DNA of 64,000 nucleotides from Sanderia malayensis (lineage: Eukaryota; Cnidaria; Scyphozoa; Semaeostomeae; Pelagiidae), in contig RQOL01000828.1 in NCBI GenBank assembly GCA_013076295.1, positions 5,205,219 to 5,269,218 on the forward strand. Direction: 5' to 3'. Positions 1 through 11,318 of this stretch are shown here, in pieces (the stretch's first letter is position 1; each line of letters begins with the position of its first letter). The notes below the pieces were generated by a model. It was not told the DNA's origin. It was given only the letters and a program-made list of their open reading frames with translations, and did not search any database. The translations under genes and the position numbers were made by a program.

Positions 1-336
1 GCTGGCACATAAAAAACCTTTTAAGCTCAAACGACGCTACAGTGTTCATACTTACAGCAGTTAATGCTGCCTCCCAGAGACGAAACTTGGTGCCTGTTCT
101 CGCAGTATTTATAGAACTCATCGTGTAGAATCTATCACCATTAATACAAATGGCTTCAATTCAAATACATCCGAACAAAGCGCACCACGAGAAATTCAAT
201 CAAAATTTTTACAACAACAACAACAACATGTCGACTTATTCTGTTTGATTGAATTGAATTGTTTGTATTTTTCAAGTCTGAAACAACAGAAACAATTCTT
301 TCATAATATATACCTAAATAAAAGTGGAATAATATC
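1..336. other. Upstream flank of first TMEM203 copy
   Basis: No gene recognised. The last 60 or so bases before the start codon are diverged but alignable with the region upstream of the second TMEM203 copy (3050-3114), so the duplicated block includes some 5' flank. A short run of CAA repeats lies near 212-228. Confidence 0.5.
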
Positions 337-747
337 ATGCTATTTACATTAAGAGAGCTCACAAGATGGTTCAGACTAACAGTTTTTGAATTTGCACTCA
401 TGATAGCTGCTGCATTTGTTTTCAGCATACTACTTGCTTGCAAACTCGAGGATAAATTCATTTCATCATGGTGGACTGTTTTTGTTCCATTGTTCGCTTG
501 TGATGCACTGGTCGCTTATTTCGATGCCATTGTGTTCATTCGAATGTACCTAGATGACGAAAGAGAAGTTGCATTCAAAAGACTGCTGATAAATGGAACT
601 GTTCTTTTACTATTGTTCATATATAAGATCCTGCTCTGTCAGAGGCTCACAAGAGGAAACGATTTGCAATACTCTGTCATTCATACGCCTGTTTTTATTC
701 TGATGTTTGGACTGATAATACGGTCGTGTATTATACCAGAGAAATAA
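337..747 (+). CDS. TMEM203: Transmembrane protein 203 (copy 1)
   Basis: A single-exon reading frame of 136 codons, the same length as vertebrate TMEM203 and similar along its whole length. The shared landmarks are the start MLFTLRELTRWF, the central SWWTVFVPLFACDAL, the stretch KILLCQRL and the end IRSC. Four hydrophobic segments are visible, at about residues 14-33, 45-68, 83-102 and 113-131, with short charged loops (LDDERE) between them. The vertebrate protein sits in ER and lysosomal membranes, is linked to calcium handling and STING signalling, and is also encoded by one coding exon. Those roles are family knowledge and are not shown by this sequence. A near-identical second copy lies 2.4 kb downstream on the same strand. 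An AATAAA overlaps the stop codon and is probably coincidental. Confidence 0.9.
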   Translation: MLFTLRELTRWFRLTVFEFALMIAAAFVFSILLACKLEDKFISSWWTVFVPLFACDALVAYFDAIVFIRMYLDDEREVAFKRLLINGTVLLLLFIYKILLCQRLTRGNDLQYSVIHTPVFILMFGLIIRSCIIPEK

Positions 748-1719
748 AACTTCAACATGAAGTAAAAGCTACGAAGTTTCTTTGCCCTCATTCTTCTGCA
801 ATGCCTATGCCTATGCCGCAAATACAAATAGCACAGATATGAAGGGTGTCAAAACTCCAGTACCTGTCAGATTGCTTCTTGTCATCTCTTTTGTTGGCTA
901 AAACATGAATTGTGCAAATATCTAAAATATCTAAAATATCAAAGATATGTTTTGAATAGTATTTGTTTTGTCTTGTATTGTTGCAATGTTAAGAAATGTG
1001 GTTAAGACATGTTATTGTCACTTAGGTTACAATTAGATATGTATATGTTTTATTTATGCATTTTGTATGAGTGTTATTTATTCCTGCATGATAATTCACC
1101 ATTGGATTATTTGTTCCTGCAAAAAAACACAGGATATTATGCTTGATATGATAGAGCCAATGCCAAAATGCTTTAGCTTCAGATAGTGAAGAAACTTAAG
1201 CCATCCCCAAGTAGTCTAGATAATGTGTCAAACTACTACTAAGATGTAAACCTTTCTAAACTCCTTCACTGCATCCCACATTTTTTGAAAACATTTTCAC
1301 ACTCTCAAAATAGATAAACACCTCAAATGCAACAGGCTTGGATGATATTGAAGAGGAATTCCTTGAAAATAGTGAAACTGTGTCAATTACGCTGACAGCC
1401 GACTTATCTAATCTCTCAATCCTGCAATCAGAGTTTGCTGATATTTGCAAACATGCAAAATTAAAACAAGTGCCTAAAAAAGATAAAAAACTATCAAACA
1501 ATTTTTTACTAGCGCAAGTGGGCAGCAGCTTTCAAAATAACTGAAAAATTTATGCATGATCAAGTACAAAAGTGCCGGCCACGAGTCTCGACATGATATT
1601 TTTTTACCTCATAATAGATGCGAAATAAAATTTATCCGCATAAACTTGTTCACACTGCAAAAACGCAACTGAACTATGTAAACTAGTTCACATTGCCAGG
1701 TGAACTAATTTAGCGCGGA

Positions 1720-1916
1720 TACCAGGGGCGTCGTGGGGCCTAAGTTTTAGGGGGGCCAAAAACAAAAAATTTCCGACAAAATTAGAAACGATGCATTTAA
1801 AGACTCGATTTTCCGAAAAATTGAGTAAAACCCATAATTTTCCGACAAATCCGACAATTTTGCATTTCTTGGGGGGGCCATGGCCCCCCTGGCCCCCCGG
1901 CCACGACGCTACTGGC
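1720..1916. repeat. GC-rich inverted-repeat element (MITE)
   Basis: The ends are complementary: CCAGGGGCGTCGTGG on the left and CCACGACGCTACTGG on the right, with G-runs and C-runs just inside. The core contains TTTCCGACAAAAT-type AT-rich sequence. A related, more decayed copy lies in RAD50 intron 2 (about 28246-28395), with the same GGCGTAG/CTACGTCACTGG ends and the same TTTCCGACAAAA core. Confidence 0.6.
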
Positions 1917-1920
1917 GGAT

Positions 1921-2322
1921 ACACGTTTTTTTATAAGAAACCTGGCTCAAGGCCCAGTAGTAAAAGTTTCTTAATTTTTAGCCATATTTTAGTTCTAAAA
2001 GTTTCTTAAAAGTTTCTTAACTTAATGAACAAAGTTGTAGTGAAAACGAAGAAAAAAAACGTGAATGTGGCAAAATATTAGTATCATAACAAAGAAAAAT
2101 CGTCAGTGCGAAAAATCATCATGTGGAGCCGACAATGTTATGCTTTGCACATAAAACATACTTACTGTAGTTGACATTTGTTGAATCCGTAAAGGAAAAA
2201 CGTGTTTCCGAAATTTCGAATGTTTCTTAAATATTTCCTTGTAGTTCTAAAAGTTTCTTAAATTTTAGGGCGTCTAGATCTAGGTTTCTTATAAACCGGT
2301 TTCTTATAAAAAAAAAACGTGT
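1921..2322. repeat. ACACG...TTATAAG terminal inverted-repeat element
   Basis: It starts ACACGTTTTTTTATAAGAAA and ends with the reverse complement (TTTCTTATAAAA...ACGTGT). The interior repeats the phrase AAAGTTTCTTAA several times. The same ends bound elements at 24335-24514 and 32233-32543, and a diverged relative lies at 54119-54485. No coding capacity is seen, so this is a non-autonomous DNA transposon. Confidence 0.7.
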
Positions 2323-2596
2323 GGCCGCTCTGAAATTCACGCGGATAGCATAGATCTATATATAGCCTACGATAGTGTAAGCGAGAGGCGATTTTCGATG
2401 CGGATAAATTTACCCCGTACTACAATCAGTGTAAACGAATAGCTCACATGCATGTGGTGGAATACAGGGGCTTTTGAGGCACACAAAGAGCCCTTTGAAT
2501 GCATAGTGGCTGCATCCGAGGGCTGCGGAGGAGGCTAAAACAAGAAAGAAACGTTGCAGTTGGAGTCTTTGCATGGGAACATGGTGCTTGTGGCGA

Positions 2597-2815
2597 GCGG
2601 ATGTCACCATAATCAGATAAACCCACTTTTTCTGCAATAAGTCACGCTTTCTGTAGATAAACCCACTTTTTCTAAAAAAAACCACTTTATCTAACAGAAA
2701 AAGTGTTTTTTTCTGATAAACTGGGTTTTTCTGCGGAAAAAGTGGGTTTTTCTCAGACAAAGTGGGTTTATCTGCAAAAAAAGTGGGTTTATCTGATTAT
2801 ATGGTGACATCCGCT
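2597..2815. repeat. Palindromic element of about 220 bp
   Basis: The left end AGCGGATGTCACCATAATC and the right end GATTATATGGTGACATCCGCT are inverted copies. Inward from both ends the motif AGATAAACCCACTTTTTCTGC and its complement AAAGTGGGTTTATCTG recur three to four times. It is likely a MITE whose sub-terminal repeats have expanded. It has no protein-coding signal. Confidence 0.7.
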
Positions 2816-3114
2816 TGACATAGATGCCTGCACTCCATTCCCGCACTGAGAAGGATCGGTATGTCATGTCAAACAAAGATGATCGCGAAGAAAGTGACCA
2901 TGTCCTGTCAAATGGGGCGTAATTAATCCAAATTTATCGTAATTCAACGTAATTCATCGCAAGGAATCAAAAAACACGCCTTGAACCCCCACACTAAGCA
3001 TTAAGCACAACAGCAACAACTCAAGCCCACGTTTGTTTTGTTCCTTGCTATATTGAATTGATTTGTTTACATTATTTTTGCAATCCTGAAACAAAACAAA
3101 AGCCAAATAGAATT

Positions 3115-3513
3115 ATGCTATTCACATTAAAAGAGCTTACCAAATGGTTCAGACTGACAGTTTTTGAATTTGCACTCATGATAGCTGCTGCATTTGTTTT
3201 CAGCATATTACTTGCTTGCAAACTCGAGGATAAATTCATTTCATCATGGTGGACTGTTTTTGTTCCATTGTTTGCTTGTGATGCACTGGTCGCTTATTTC
3301 GATGCCATTGTGTTCATTCGAATGTACCTAGATGACGAAAGAGAAGTTGCATTCAAAAGACTGCTGATAAATGGAACTGTTCTCTTATTGTTGTTCATAT
3401 ATAAGATCCTGCTCTGTCAGAGGCTTACAGGAGGAAACGATTTGCAATACTCTGTCATTCATACGCCTGTTTTTATTCTGATAGTTGTATTATTAATACG
3501 AACAACATCTTGA
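3115..3513 (+). CDS. TMEM203: Transmembrane protein 203 (copy 2)
   Basis: A second single-exon copy. From the conserved start MLFTLKELTKWF it is identical to copy 1 over nearly the whole protein, with changes only near the start (R to K), at LTGGND and in the last dozen residues (LIVVLLIRTTS instead of LMFGLIIRSCIIPEK). The four membrane segments are kept. An in-frame ATG at 3058 would add 19 residues with no counterpart in copy 1 or in the family, so I place the start at 3115. The two copies differ at only a handful of silent sites in the coding part, while their flanks are clearly diverged. The altered C-terminus may or may not affect function; nothing in the frame marks it as a pseudogene. 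Confidence 0.88.
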   Translation: MLFTLKELTKWFRLTVFEFALMIAAAFVFSILLACKLEDKFISSWWTVFVPLFACDALVAYFDAIVFIRMYLDDEREVAFKRLLINGTVLLLLFIYKILLCQRLTGGNDLQYSVIHTPVFILIVVLLIRTTS

Positions 3514-4954
3514 CGTATCTTATGTGTTTCGTTTTTCGCCCAAGACACTAAATAATGCCTTTCTTATTTGAAACCTCTTAGAACTTGAATTATGCAAATG
3601 TCTAAAATGTGTTATGAATGGCATTTGTTTTGCTCTGCAATTTTACGAAGAATTTATATCATATGAGCGGCATTTAGGGTAGATTTATATATTTTGATGA
3701 TATTCTCCATTATATATAACTTATCTTTATTTATCTATTATTCCTCCTGCCTGATGGTGCATGTCGTTGGTAAGTAAATGTTTGGACTTGCTGTCGTGAA
3801 ATCTAGCTTTGGAAACAATTCGCATACATATGGAACCCTAATTGACAAATTTTAATATTCCGAAACATAACTATGGCTACAGACACAAGACTTTCTTATT
3901 TATCTCATGTTATCTTGCTGCAACCATTTACATTTACACTTATACCACAATACCACCGATATTCTGAATGCCTTCTAAGAAAAAGCTCATAAATTAATAT
4001 AACTAATATAATAACAAAGTGATAAATTAATATGATTCGAAGGTCAACTATAGGGTGGTGGCGCGCTAAGCGCGCCAGCCTTCCTAGTTAATATGATAAT
4101 AAAAGCTTCCCGACCCTACTCCTACCATTATGTAATACCCCTTGATGGTAGCTCCATGGAACTGTTCCATACGTCATTATACTTGCACGCTGCACACACT
4201 AACACATATGGTTATTCCACACAAGTATAGCAAACCGCTTTAGAGCATTATTTATATATAAATGGATGGACCCGTTGCTGTTGCTAAGCGCAGTTGAGAC
4301 CATGTATGACAACCAGCAGTCTCTGGGGATCAACCTTGTTGTTGCCACAAGAAACTGGTATACGAAAAAAGTTGTATGAGAAATTGAGGGATTCCCCATT
4401 TCTTTTTATGTGCCCTTCTGCTGGAAATGCCAAAAGCGACTTTGCAATTCAACTCAATTCAATTCAACTCAACAAAAGTCAAAACTCAACTCGAGGTCAA
4501 GCCATTTTGTGGAGATTGTTGTTGACAAGAGTTTACGACCCCTTCCTTACGATCATCTTGCAATACAAACAGAAATCAAAAGATAATGATGTCTATATGA
4601 TTTCTACTTTGTGTGGTTTCTAAAACCCGTTGGTATCAGACGGCAAGAAGACATCATGGGAACATTGAACAGGTAACTTGACACGACACCTGATCTGATA
4701 CTTGATTTGTGGATCCAGGTACCTGCTTCTTCCTTCTCAAAAATTCGAAAATAAAGGAAACTGGGCTCTTAGAGTGAATTCTCTCGAGTTATAGGTTCCT
4801 AAATAAATTGATAGTTTTATCGTCAATGGTCTGATATACTTGCTGATGTTTTGTATTGGATTGAATGACTGTTGATTTGTAATTGCATAAGAGAATTATT
4901 TTATATTATCTCCAGGAGCTATTTTGAAGGCCACCACAGCACAAGGAAGGACAG
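3514..4954. other. Spacer and 5' leader of FAM20B
   Basis: The first 150 bases after copy 2 align loosely with the 3' flank of copy 1. A short GC-rich hairpin (TGGCGCGCTAAGCGCGCCA) sits at about 4056-4074. No gene is seen. A polypyrimidine tract and CAG acceptor end at 4915, so the FAM20B coding exon probably starts at 4916 after a non-coding first exon lying somewhere in this spacer. Confidence 0.45.
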
Positions 4955-7900
4955 ATGAATAGGTGGAGAATGAAGTTAAAAGAAAGAGTGTTTATGATTT
5001 TGCTGCTGAGTTGCACTTTTTTAGTTTATGTGAAGTATAGGTCTTTTAAAAGAGATCTTAACAGTGACAGTTCTTCTTATGAATTTCTGAATGAAGCTGG
5101 ACGCAAACAAATGAACCAGTTTCGTTTAGACAGTGCTCATCAAACTGTTCGAAGAAATGTGGAAAATGGAAAGCAGCAAAACCCTGAGAATGATGTGCAG
5201 TTAATTCAGGATGACAAATCAAAGGGTAAAGGTGTGATTGTTAATGAAAAGGCTCATCCTTGGGACACATGGTGGTCGATGGTAAAAGAGAGACATGTCA
5301 CATCACCTCAAATGGCAAGAAGGGAGGTTGAAGAAATCTTAAAGGAGTTGGCAACAGCCAAAATCATTGAGGCAGATGTTGGTTCTCGAGGGACACAACT
5401 GAAAGCATCATTGAAACTGGATGGTCCTGAGATGCAAACAGTTGTGTTTAAGCCAATGAGGTATGAAAAAATCTTATGCTTTATAATTGGTTTTATATGT
5501 TCTCCAGTTCATTATCAGATAAACAGCAAATATATTCCTCTCATTGATATGAAACTTGTGATGTTAGCATGCATTGGCAAAGAGTTTTCTTTATGTTTAT
5601 CCAGGAGTTTCAAGAATGACCACTCTCATGATCATATTAACTACCGTAAATTCTCTATTAAGCCCCCCTCTCAATTAAGCCCCCCCTCTCTAATTAGCCC
5701 CCCCTTTTCAGAAGGAAAAATTTAATAAGCCCCCCCTCTCAATTTAGCCCCCCCAATCTTCACTGATGCCAAAATAAGTAAACTTGACAAACAACGGACC
5801 ACTGAAAATGGTTTTCTATTACAAAATATTTATTAAGCCCCCTCTCTCAATTTAGCCCCCCCTCTCTAATAAGCCCCCTCTTTAAAGTACTGAAAAACAA
5901 TAAGCCCCCAGGGGGCTTAAAAGAGAATTTACGGTATGTATAATTTGCACTGACAAGGGTTTCTTTATTTATTAAAATACACACTAGAAACAAGGGGCTA
6001 GTAAATGGTTTGGTATGCTAACTTGTTACTTGGTGATCTTTTCAGATATCCTAGAGACCATGTGATTCGAGGGAATATCTATGATGGATTTGATAGGCAC
6101 AATGGAGAGATTGCTGCCTTTCATCTTGACAGGTTGGTAACGACAACAAAACTTTATACCAGTACATTTTATGATGTTCGGTGATCTAATTACATATGTT
6201 TTTTGTTATATGTACAGAATTCTTGGATTCTACAGAGCTCCCCCAGTTGTTGGAAGGAGAATAGACCTGGAGAAGGAACTAAAGCCAGTGGCAAAGCAGA
6301 AGCTATTGAATACGTTTTTCAAAAAAGGTTTGATATTTCTTTTTTATCTATAAGTTATTTAGCTACAATCACATTTGCAGTATTGAACAACAATATTCTT
6401 TCATTTTTGCTGACTTTAACAAGCACATTTTTGAGAGCTTTATTTGAAAACTCAAAGTTTCTTAGCAATGTCCCAATTTCAGTATTGAATCTTTCTTAAG
6501 GTAGCAAGAATTGAAAAGTTTTACATTAACGAACATTTGCAAAAAATTGTCAGATTTAAATTTTTTAACTGTCTTAGATTTCAAAAATCCAGTTGTGAAC
6601 TTTCTTGACTGTTTTGCAAGACAAGTATTGCTTTCTAAAAAAGCACTTTCTTATATAAATAATGTTTAATGATTTACAGTTTGTCATGCGATCTCATAAT
6701 ATAGTATAAAATAATTGTTATTGCGATGCTATGTTTGTAAGTACAAACACAGCATTGCAATAACAATTATAAAAATTATAACAAAATCCTAATAAGAATG
6801 ACTGCACTATTTTTCAATAGAGAGGAATTCTAAAAAGTATGCTATCCATCTACTTTTTACAGTAAATCGAGATGTTTGTTTTTACGGTGTCTGTTACTAC
6901 TGCAAGAAGTCAGAAGCAGCCTGTGGAAACGGAAACATCATGGAAGGATCCATCACAATATGGCTACCGCATGGCTGGGAATTAAAGAACAACAGACATC
7001 CATGGCAAAGAACATACAGAAATGACAAGATAGCAAGGTAAGAAATTGGATTTTTCAGATCTTAACTTTTTACATGGTGTGTCAGGCTGCATTCAACTTG
7101 AAAGCTTAACAGTTGTTATCCAATTGGTGAATTGATTTCACTCTAACAGCAACTGAGGTGTAGGAGTGATTGTCACTACAAATGTGTCATTCTTTCAGAT
7201 GGCAACTCGATCCAAGCTACTGCAAGGATATTGTCAAAGTTGCCCCATATGACTCAGGACCAAGATTACTTGACATTATTGACACTTCCATATTCGATTT
7301 TCTCATAGGTATGTTGTTAAAATTGTTTTTAAAACTGGAAACTATTCATGATTTTTTATTGCATGTTTATTGCACTGATAGTTGTCTTTCGTCTAGTGCC
7401 TTTGAAAATCACAGCTGTCTAATACTACCATTTCTCTATCAATAACTTAGGCAAGGAAGTTTTAATTTCAACTGTTTTTAAAATGTCCATTAACCATTTG
7501 GTCATCTTACAGGAAATGGTGATCGCCATCATTATGAAACATTCAAGAAGGGTGGTCCACATGGCTTGGTCCTTCATTTGGACAATGCAAAAAGGTATCA
7601 ATTCAATAGTTTTATCTCTCTATTTAACTTACATTCTACTGCTTTCACACAGGGGTATCAACATTTGGCAATTGTGTTTTTGCAGCTTTGGCAACCATTT
7701 TCAAGATGAAATGTCAATTCTAGCACCTCTAGAACAGTGTTGCAGGTAAGTTCATGATAACTAGCTACATTTAACCAGTTGGGTTCATTGACATGATCAC
7801 ATATTACGATGGTAATGTTGATACATTATAACTGATTGGTGCATTTGGCCTGTTAAACAGGATGTATATATCACACTGACAAATAATTTTTGTATTTTCA

Positions 7901-8135
7901 AAGGATTAGAAAGAGCACACATGCAAGATTGAAAGAATTTTCACAAAACAGTTCATCTCCGGACTCATTGAGCTCAAAAATGAGAGAATCTTTACGCTTT
8001 GACCCTGTATATCCAGTTTTGACTGATCTTCATATATTAGCATTAGATAGACGGTTGACAATTGCACTTTCTGTCATTGAAAATTGCATTGAAAAGAACG
8101 GTATTCAAAATGTAATTATTAAAGATGAGTTTTGA
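4955..8135 (+). CDS. FAM20B: FAM20B-like glycosaminoglycan xylosylkinase
   Basis: Eight exons join in frame to 453 codons: 4955-5460, 6046-6132, 6218-6327, 6863-7037, 7199-7308, 7513-7594, 7686-7745, 7904-8135. Human FAM20B is 409 aa. The N-terminus has a short basic stretch and one hydrophobic segment ([15 protein letters not shown]), the type II anchor expected of a Golgi enzyme. The kinase core shows KADVG-like [35 protein letters not shown], the cysteine pairs [23 protein letters not shown] [15 protein letters not shown], then GNGDRHHYE (catalytic Asp, about residue 333) and LDNAKSFG (metal-binding Asp, about 353), and finally the CC pair. The family phosphorylates xylose in the proteoglycan linker. 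The human protein starts at MKLK, matching the second ATG at 4970, so 4970 is an alternative start. Intron 1 carries a MITE. Confidence 0.93.
5644..5934. repeat. C-run MITE in FAM20B intron 1
   Basis: 291 bp flanked by TA on both sides (5642-5643 and 5935-5936). The ends are CCGTAAATTCTCTATTAAGC and its inverted copy GCTTAAAAGAGAATTTACGG. The interior is repeated AAGCCCCCC and TTAGCCCCCC with CTCTC spacers. Remnants with the same end sequence occur at about 49345-49388 and 31480-31528. It is consistent with a TA-targeting (Tc1/mariner-type) non-autonomous element. Confidence 0.75.
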
Positions 8136-8362
8136 ACTCAGTATTATTAGATGAACGATATATATTGATGATTTTGCAATACATTTTATTATAATTCAAT
8201 TTATATTTATTAATACTTAGGTTTGAAATTCAGATTTTATATTGAAAGGGGCATCATTTTGTGGTTAAATTGGGTACTTCTATGATGAAAAAATGACAAA
8301 AATATTTTGGAACCTTCCAGAATTCATTTGAGTTCATAAAAAGTTTACTTGTTTGCAAAAGC

Positions 8363-8368
8363 AATAAA
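8363..8368 (+). promoter_or_regulatory. Candidate poly(A) signal for FAM20B
   Basis: The first AATAAA after the FAM20B stop codon, about 230 bases downstream, which is a plausible 3' UTR length. A second AATAAA at about 8725 lies beyond the MITE. Transcript data would decide between them. Confidence 0.35.
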
Positions 8369-8386
8369 TGAGAGGCTTGAGGTCGT

Positions 8387-8678
8387 AAAGGTATACAAAG
8401 GAGTTAGCACTGGTGTATGGCCTGGAAAATCTATGTATAGATGCTTGATTCTATCTAATCACATACATTTGTATGACTGTCAGGAACCTGTGCATATGAT
8501 CACTTCATGGAATATGTGAGTAATATACCTGAAATGGCTAATGAAAAGACTCCTAGTTGATTCATGTTATATTGTGCTTTTGCAGGTGATCACAGGAAGT
8601 GTATTTTTTAAGTGTGTGTTTAGTTGAATTCCACTTTATTTTTAGCACAGGTCGATTTGGATCTTTCATATACCTTTC
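8387..8678. repeat. AAAGGTATAC MITE, copy 1
   Basis: Diverged copy of the element at 44181-44459. Both start AAAGGTATAC(A/G)AAGGAGTTA and end with the inverted form (ATATACCTTT). They share GATGCTTGATT, TGATCACAGGAAGT and TTTAGTTGAATT in the same order. It is a non-coding, non-autonomous element just downstream of FAM20B. Confidence 0.7.
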
Positions 8679-10074
8679 AGTTGTTAACTAGATTTACCGT
8701 TACGATAATGGAAATCTTTGAGCAATAAAATCAATGCCTGCTTGTTCATTGTCTGACAAGGACTGTAGAATGTTCTTTGCATCATTTGCAGAGGAGGGCA
8801 TTCATGCAATATGAATAAACGCATTGTGCACTCTTATTAAAACTCAATGGCATCTGTAATTCACCATCAGGCATCTGTAATTCATCTTTTCTTGGATCTT
8901 TTCCCCTCACCTGCGAATGCGTATCAATGTCTTGTAATTACATACTTACAACAAAATAAAATCTGTTTTTCTTCTAGGGCTTGTAAAATACACTTAGACT
9001 GAAGAGATTTAATTAAGAATCCAGTGATAAAATGTAATAAATGTAAATCTGATACCTTTCTTTGGGGGGATTTTTCCTCTCGCTATTCTCCGTGCCCTCA
9101 TTTCTTCTTTGAAATCCTGGAAAATTAAAATATTCAAAAAATAATTTAATAGACCCTGTTATTTAACATCTATTTATCTAGATATGATCACTTGACTTAA
9201 TTAAAGTGTAAGAATTAAAATAAATAATCAAAACAAGCAAGGTGCTGTGAGGAGGAATGAGAAAACAAAAATTTTATTTCTCACCAAATGTTCATCATGG
9301 TAAATACCAAGAAATCTAAGTTTTCTCATTAAAATTCCAAAATTTTTCAATGGTGGATAATAGCTTGCAGCATCAGGGCCATATGGTTTGCTTTTGTACA
9401 TTTGTATAACTTTTGAAGATCTGCAATGCAGTAAAGAGTAAAAATGCAGAAATTAAATTCAAAGTAAGATGCACAACGAAACCTCTTGGATAGGTAGATA
9501 CACAAAAATACAAAAGAAAAAATACAGAATCCAGCAAGATTTAGGCCATGGCCTAATCTCTCCCTCTCTCTCATAATTGGCCTACACCTCATAAACAACC
9601 TACGCTGCAGAATTTATTTGCGAATACCTTTCAGAAACGGGTCTAGGTAAATTTCCAAATATTTTAGCACTTAAAATAGCCATTCTTCGCACATAAGATG
9701 AATTCATTTTGGATTCTGCTCGTGTCTCTCAATGCCCAACCGATTGAGATGAAGAGAGGGCAGGGCTTGTGATTCAGGGTTGCCAGATGGTCCTAGTGAG
9801 AACAGGGGCAGGCCAAGAGCCCAATAAAAATTGGCCAATTTAAACCAAAACAGGCCAAAAGAGATGGAGTATCAGATTGAGTACGATAAACCTATTCACA
9901 GATCGGGGCAAATTAAAAAATAAAATCTCAAGCAATTTTTTAATAAATAATACAGAACTCAATTACAAACTATATCTAATGATTAAGAAGGCTCGAACTC
10001 GCCAATTAACTGTTAAAAATGTAATTAATAGTTAGCTCAATCAACTAACTTAGTTTCTTAGTTGGGACTCAAAT

Positions 10075-10353
10075 TTAGTCAAAATTTGAACGAATACAAA
10101 AGAAGGATACGAATCTTTTGACAAGGGACCTTTGACGAGGAGATTTAGCCACTCTCATCGAATCAATGTGTTCTTGTCGCTCAAAATTCTTCTTTTCCAG
10201 CTCAAAGGTCTTCTCCTTTTGATGTTGTAATTTCACGCAGTTATCTGCTCTTCTTTTCTTGGTTCCTGGAGTAACCAAATGAATTACGATAGACTTGTTG
10301 GATAAGTTTATTTTTGGTTTATTATAATATATATCAAAGAAGAGACATGGCAA
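10075..10353 (-). other. Possible remnant of a DNA-binding or transposon protein
   Basis: An open frame on the minus strand with a charged, helical stretch (KKRRADNCVKLQHQKEKT, then ELEKKNFERQEHIDSMRVAK). Just upstream on the same strand (10370-10480) a second frame reads GEEFANQLQKAVPEKEMQEV and then stops. This pattern resembles the C-terminal tail of MADF/Myb-like proteins that accompany Harbinger transposons, but no DNA-binding domain is visible. It is probably a decayed fragment. Identity is not established. Confidence 0.25.
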
Positions 10354-11318
10354 GAAAGAAAGATTCAGAACAGCTTTACTTCTTGCATTTCTTTCTCTGG
10401 AACAGCTTTCTGTAACTGGTTCGCAAACTCTTCTCCGGAAGCAAGCAATCCAGTTCCATCTCTTCCTTGTAAAGGTAAAATTTAAAATATTGTCAAGGAA
10501 TTTTTGGTATTACAATTTGGTCAAAACAGATAGGCGTGGCGTGAAATTTTTATTCTTATTTACATTGAATTTTGAATTTCACAAGCAAGCGTCTTTGTCT
10601 CCTGATTCCTTGGACCGCAATTTAACAAACAATTTTCCGGCTCCACTGGTCCCACGACAATCGTAACTTTTGGTAAAAATTATTCAACATTGAATGCCGC
10701 CTGGCCTGCACATTGCAATGTAGGTGAATTCAACAAGTGATGGCCTACTGGACGAAGAAAGTTGCTGCTAGTATTTATTAAAAGCATTTCAGGTATGACA
10801 CGCAAGTTGATCCAGCTAGCCAAGTCAAATCACAGAAGAGAAAACTCACTGGTACTGTATAGCACAGCAAACTGTCAGTCCGAGGAAACTTTTCCGCCAT
10901 AGAGCGACTTACCAGAGGAATGTGTTACTGCCAATGGTTTTCTTTTATTAGGCTGAGCCTTAGCATTAACCCATAAATTCATAAGGACAAGTACAAGGTA
11001 AGAAAAGCAAATTACTGATGTGTATTTTTGATTAATGGTTTTGTTTACATCTGTGACAAATTAATGTTTCATCAATTATCAAAGCAACAACTTGTCTTAT
11101 TGTGAAACTAGTTGATTAATTGCCCATTATTCATTGCTGAAATAGAATAAAGATATCTTTGAAGGTTTTGTTGCATTCATGTCTTCTTGTTCACAGAGGA
11201 ATAAATATAATATTTTTTGCAATTTGCTCTACCCATTTCAACGTGTGAATCCAGAATGGGCGCATTTAGCTACTGTAATCGAAGCACAAATCTTTAGTGT
11301 TTGCTCTGTTGTCAGTTG

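Larger units (their letters stand above)
748..3114. other. Spacer between TMEM203 copies
   Basis: About 2.4 kb with no confident gene. The first 270 bases contain 3' flank that aligns loosely with the flank of copy 2. The stretch 1314-1544 has an open frame rich in acidic residues (LDDIEEEFLENSETVSITLT) after a possible splice acceptor. It recalls an extracellular beta-sandwich such as Calx-beta, but this is too weak to call a gene. The rest is mostly the three inverted-repeat elements listed separately (1720-1916, 1921-2322, 2597-2815). Confidence 0.5.

Noticed and set aside
1314..1544. Possible Calx-beta-like exon
   Set aside because: Similarity rests on a short acidic motif only, and no partner exons were found on either side.
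3058..3114. Upstream in-frame ATG extending TMEM203 copy 2
   Set aside because: The added 19 residues are absent from copy 1 and from the family; the conserved start is MLFTLKEL at 3115.
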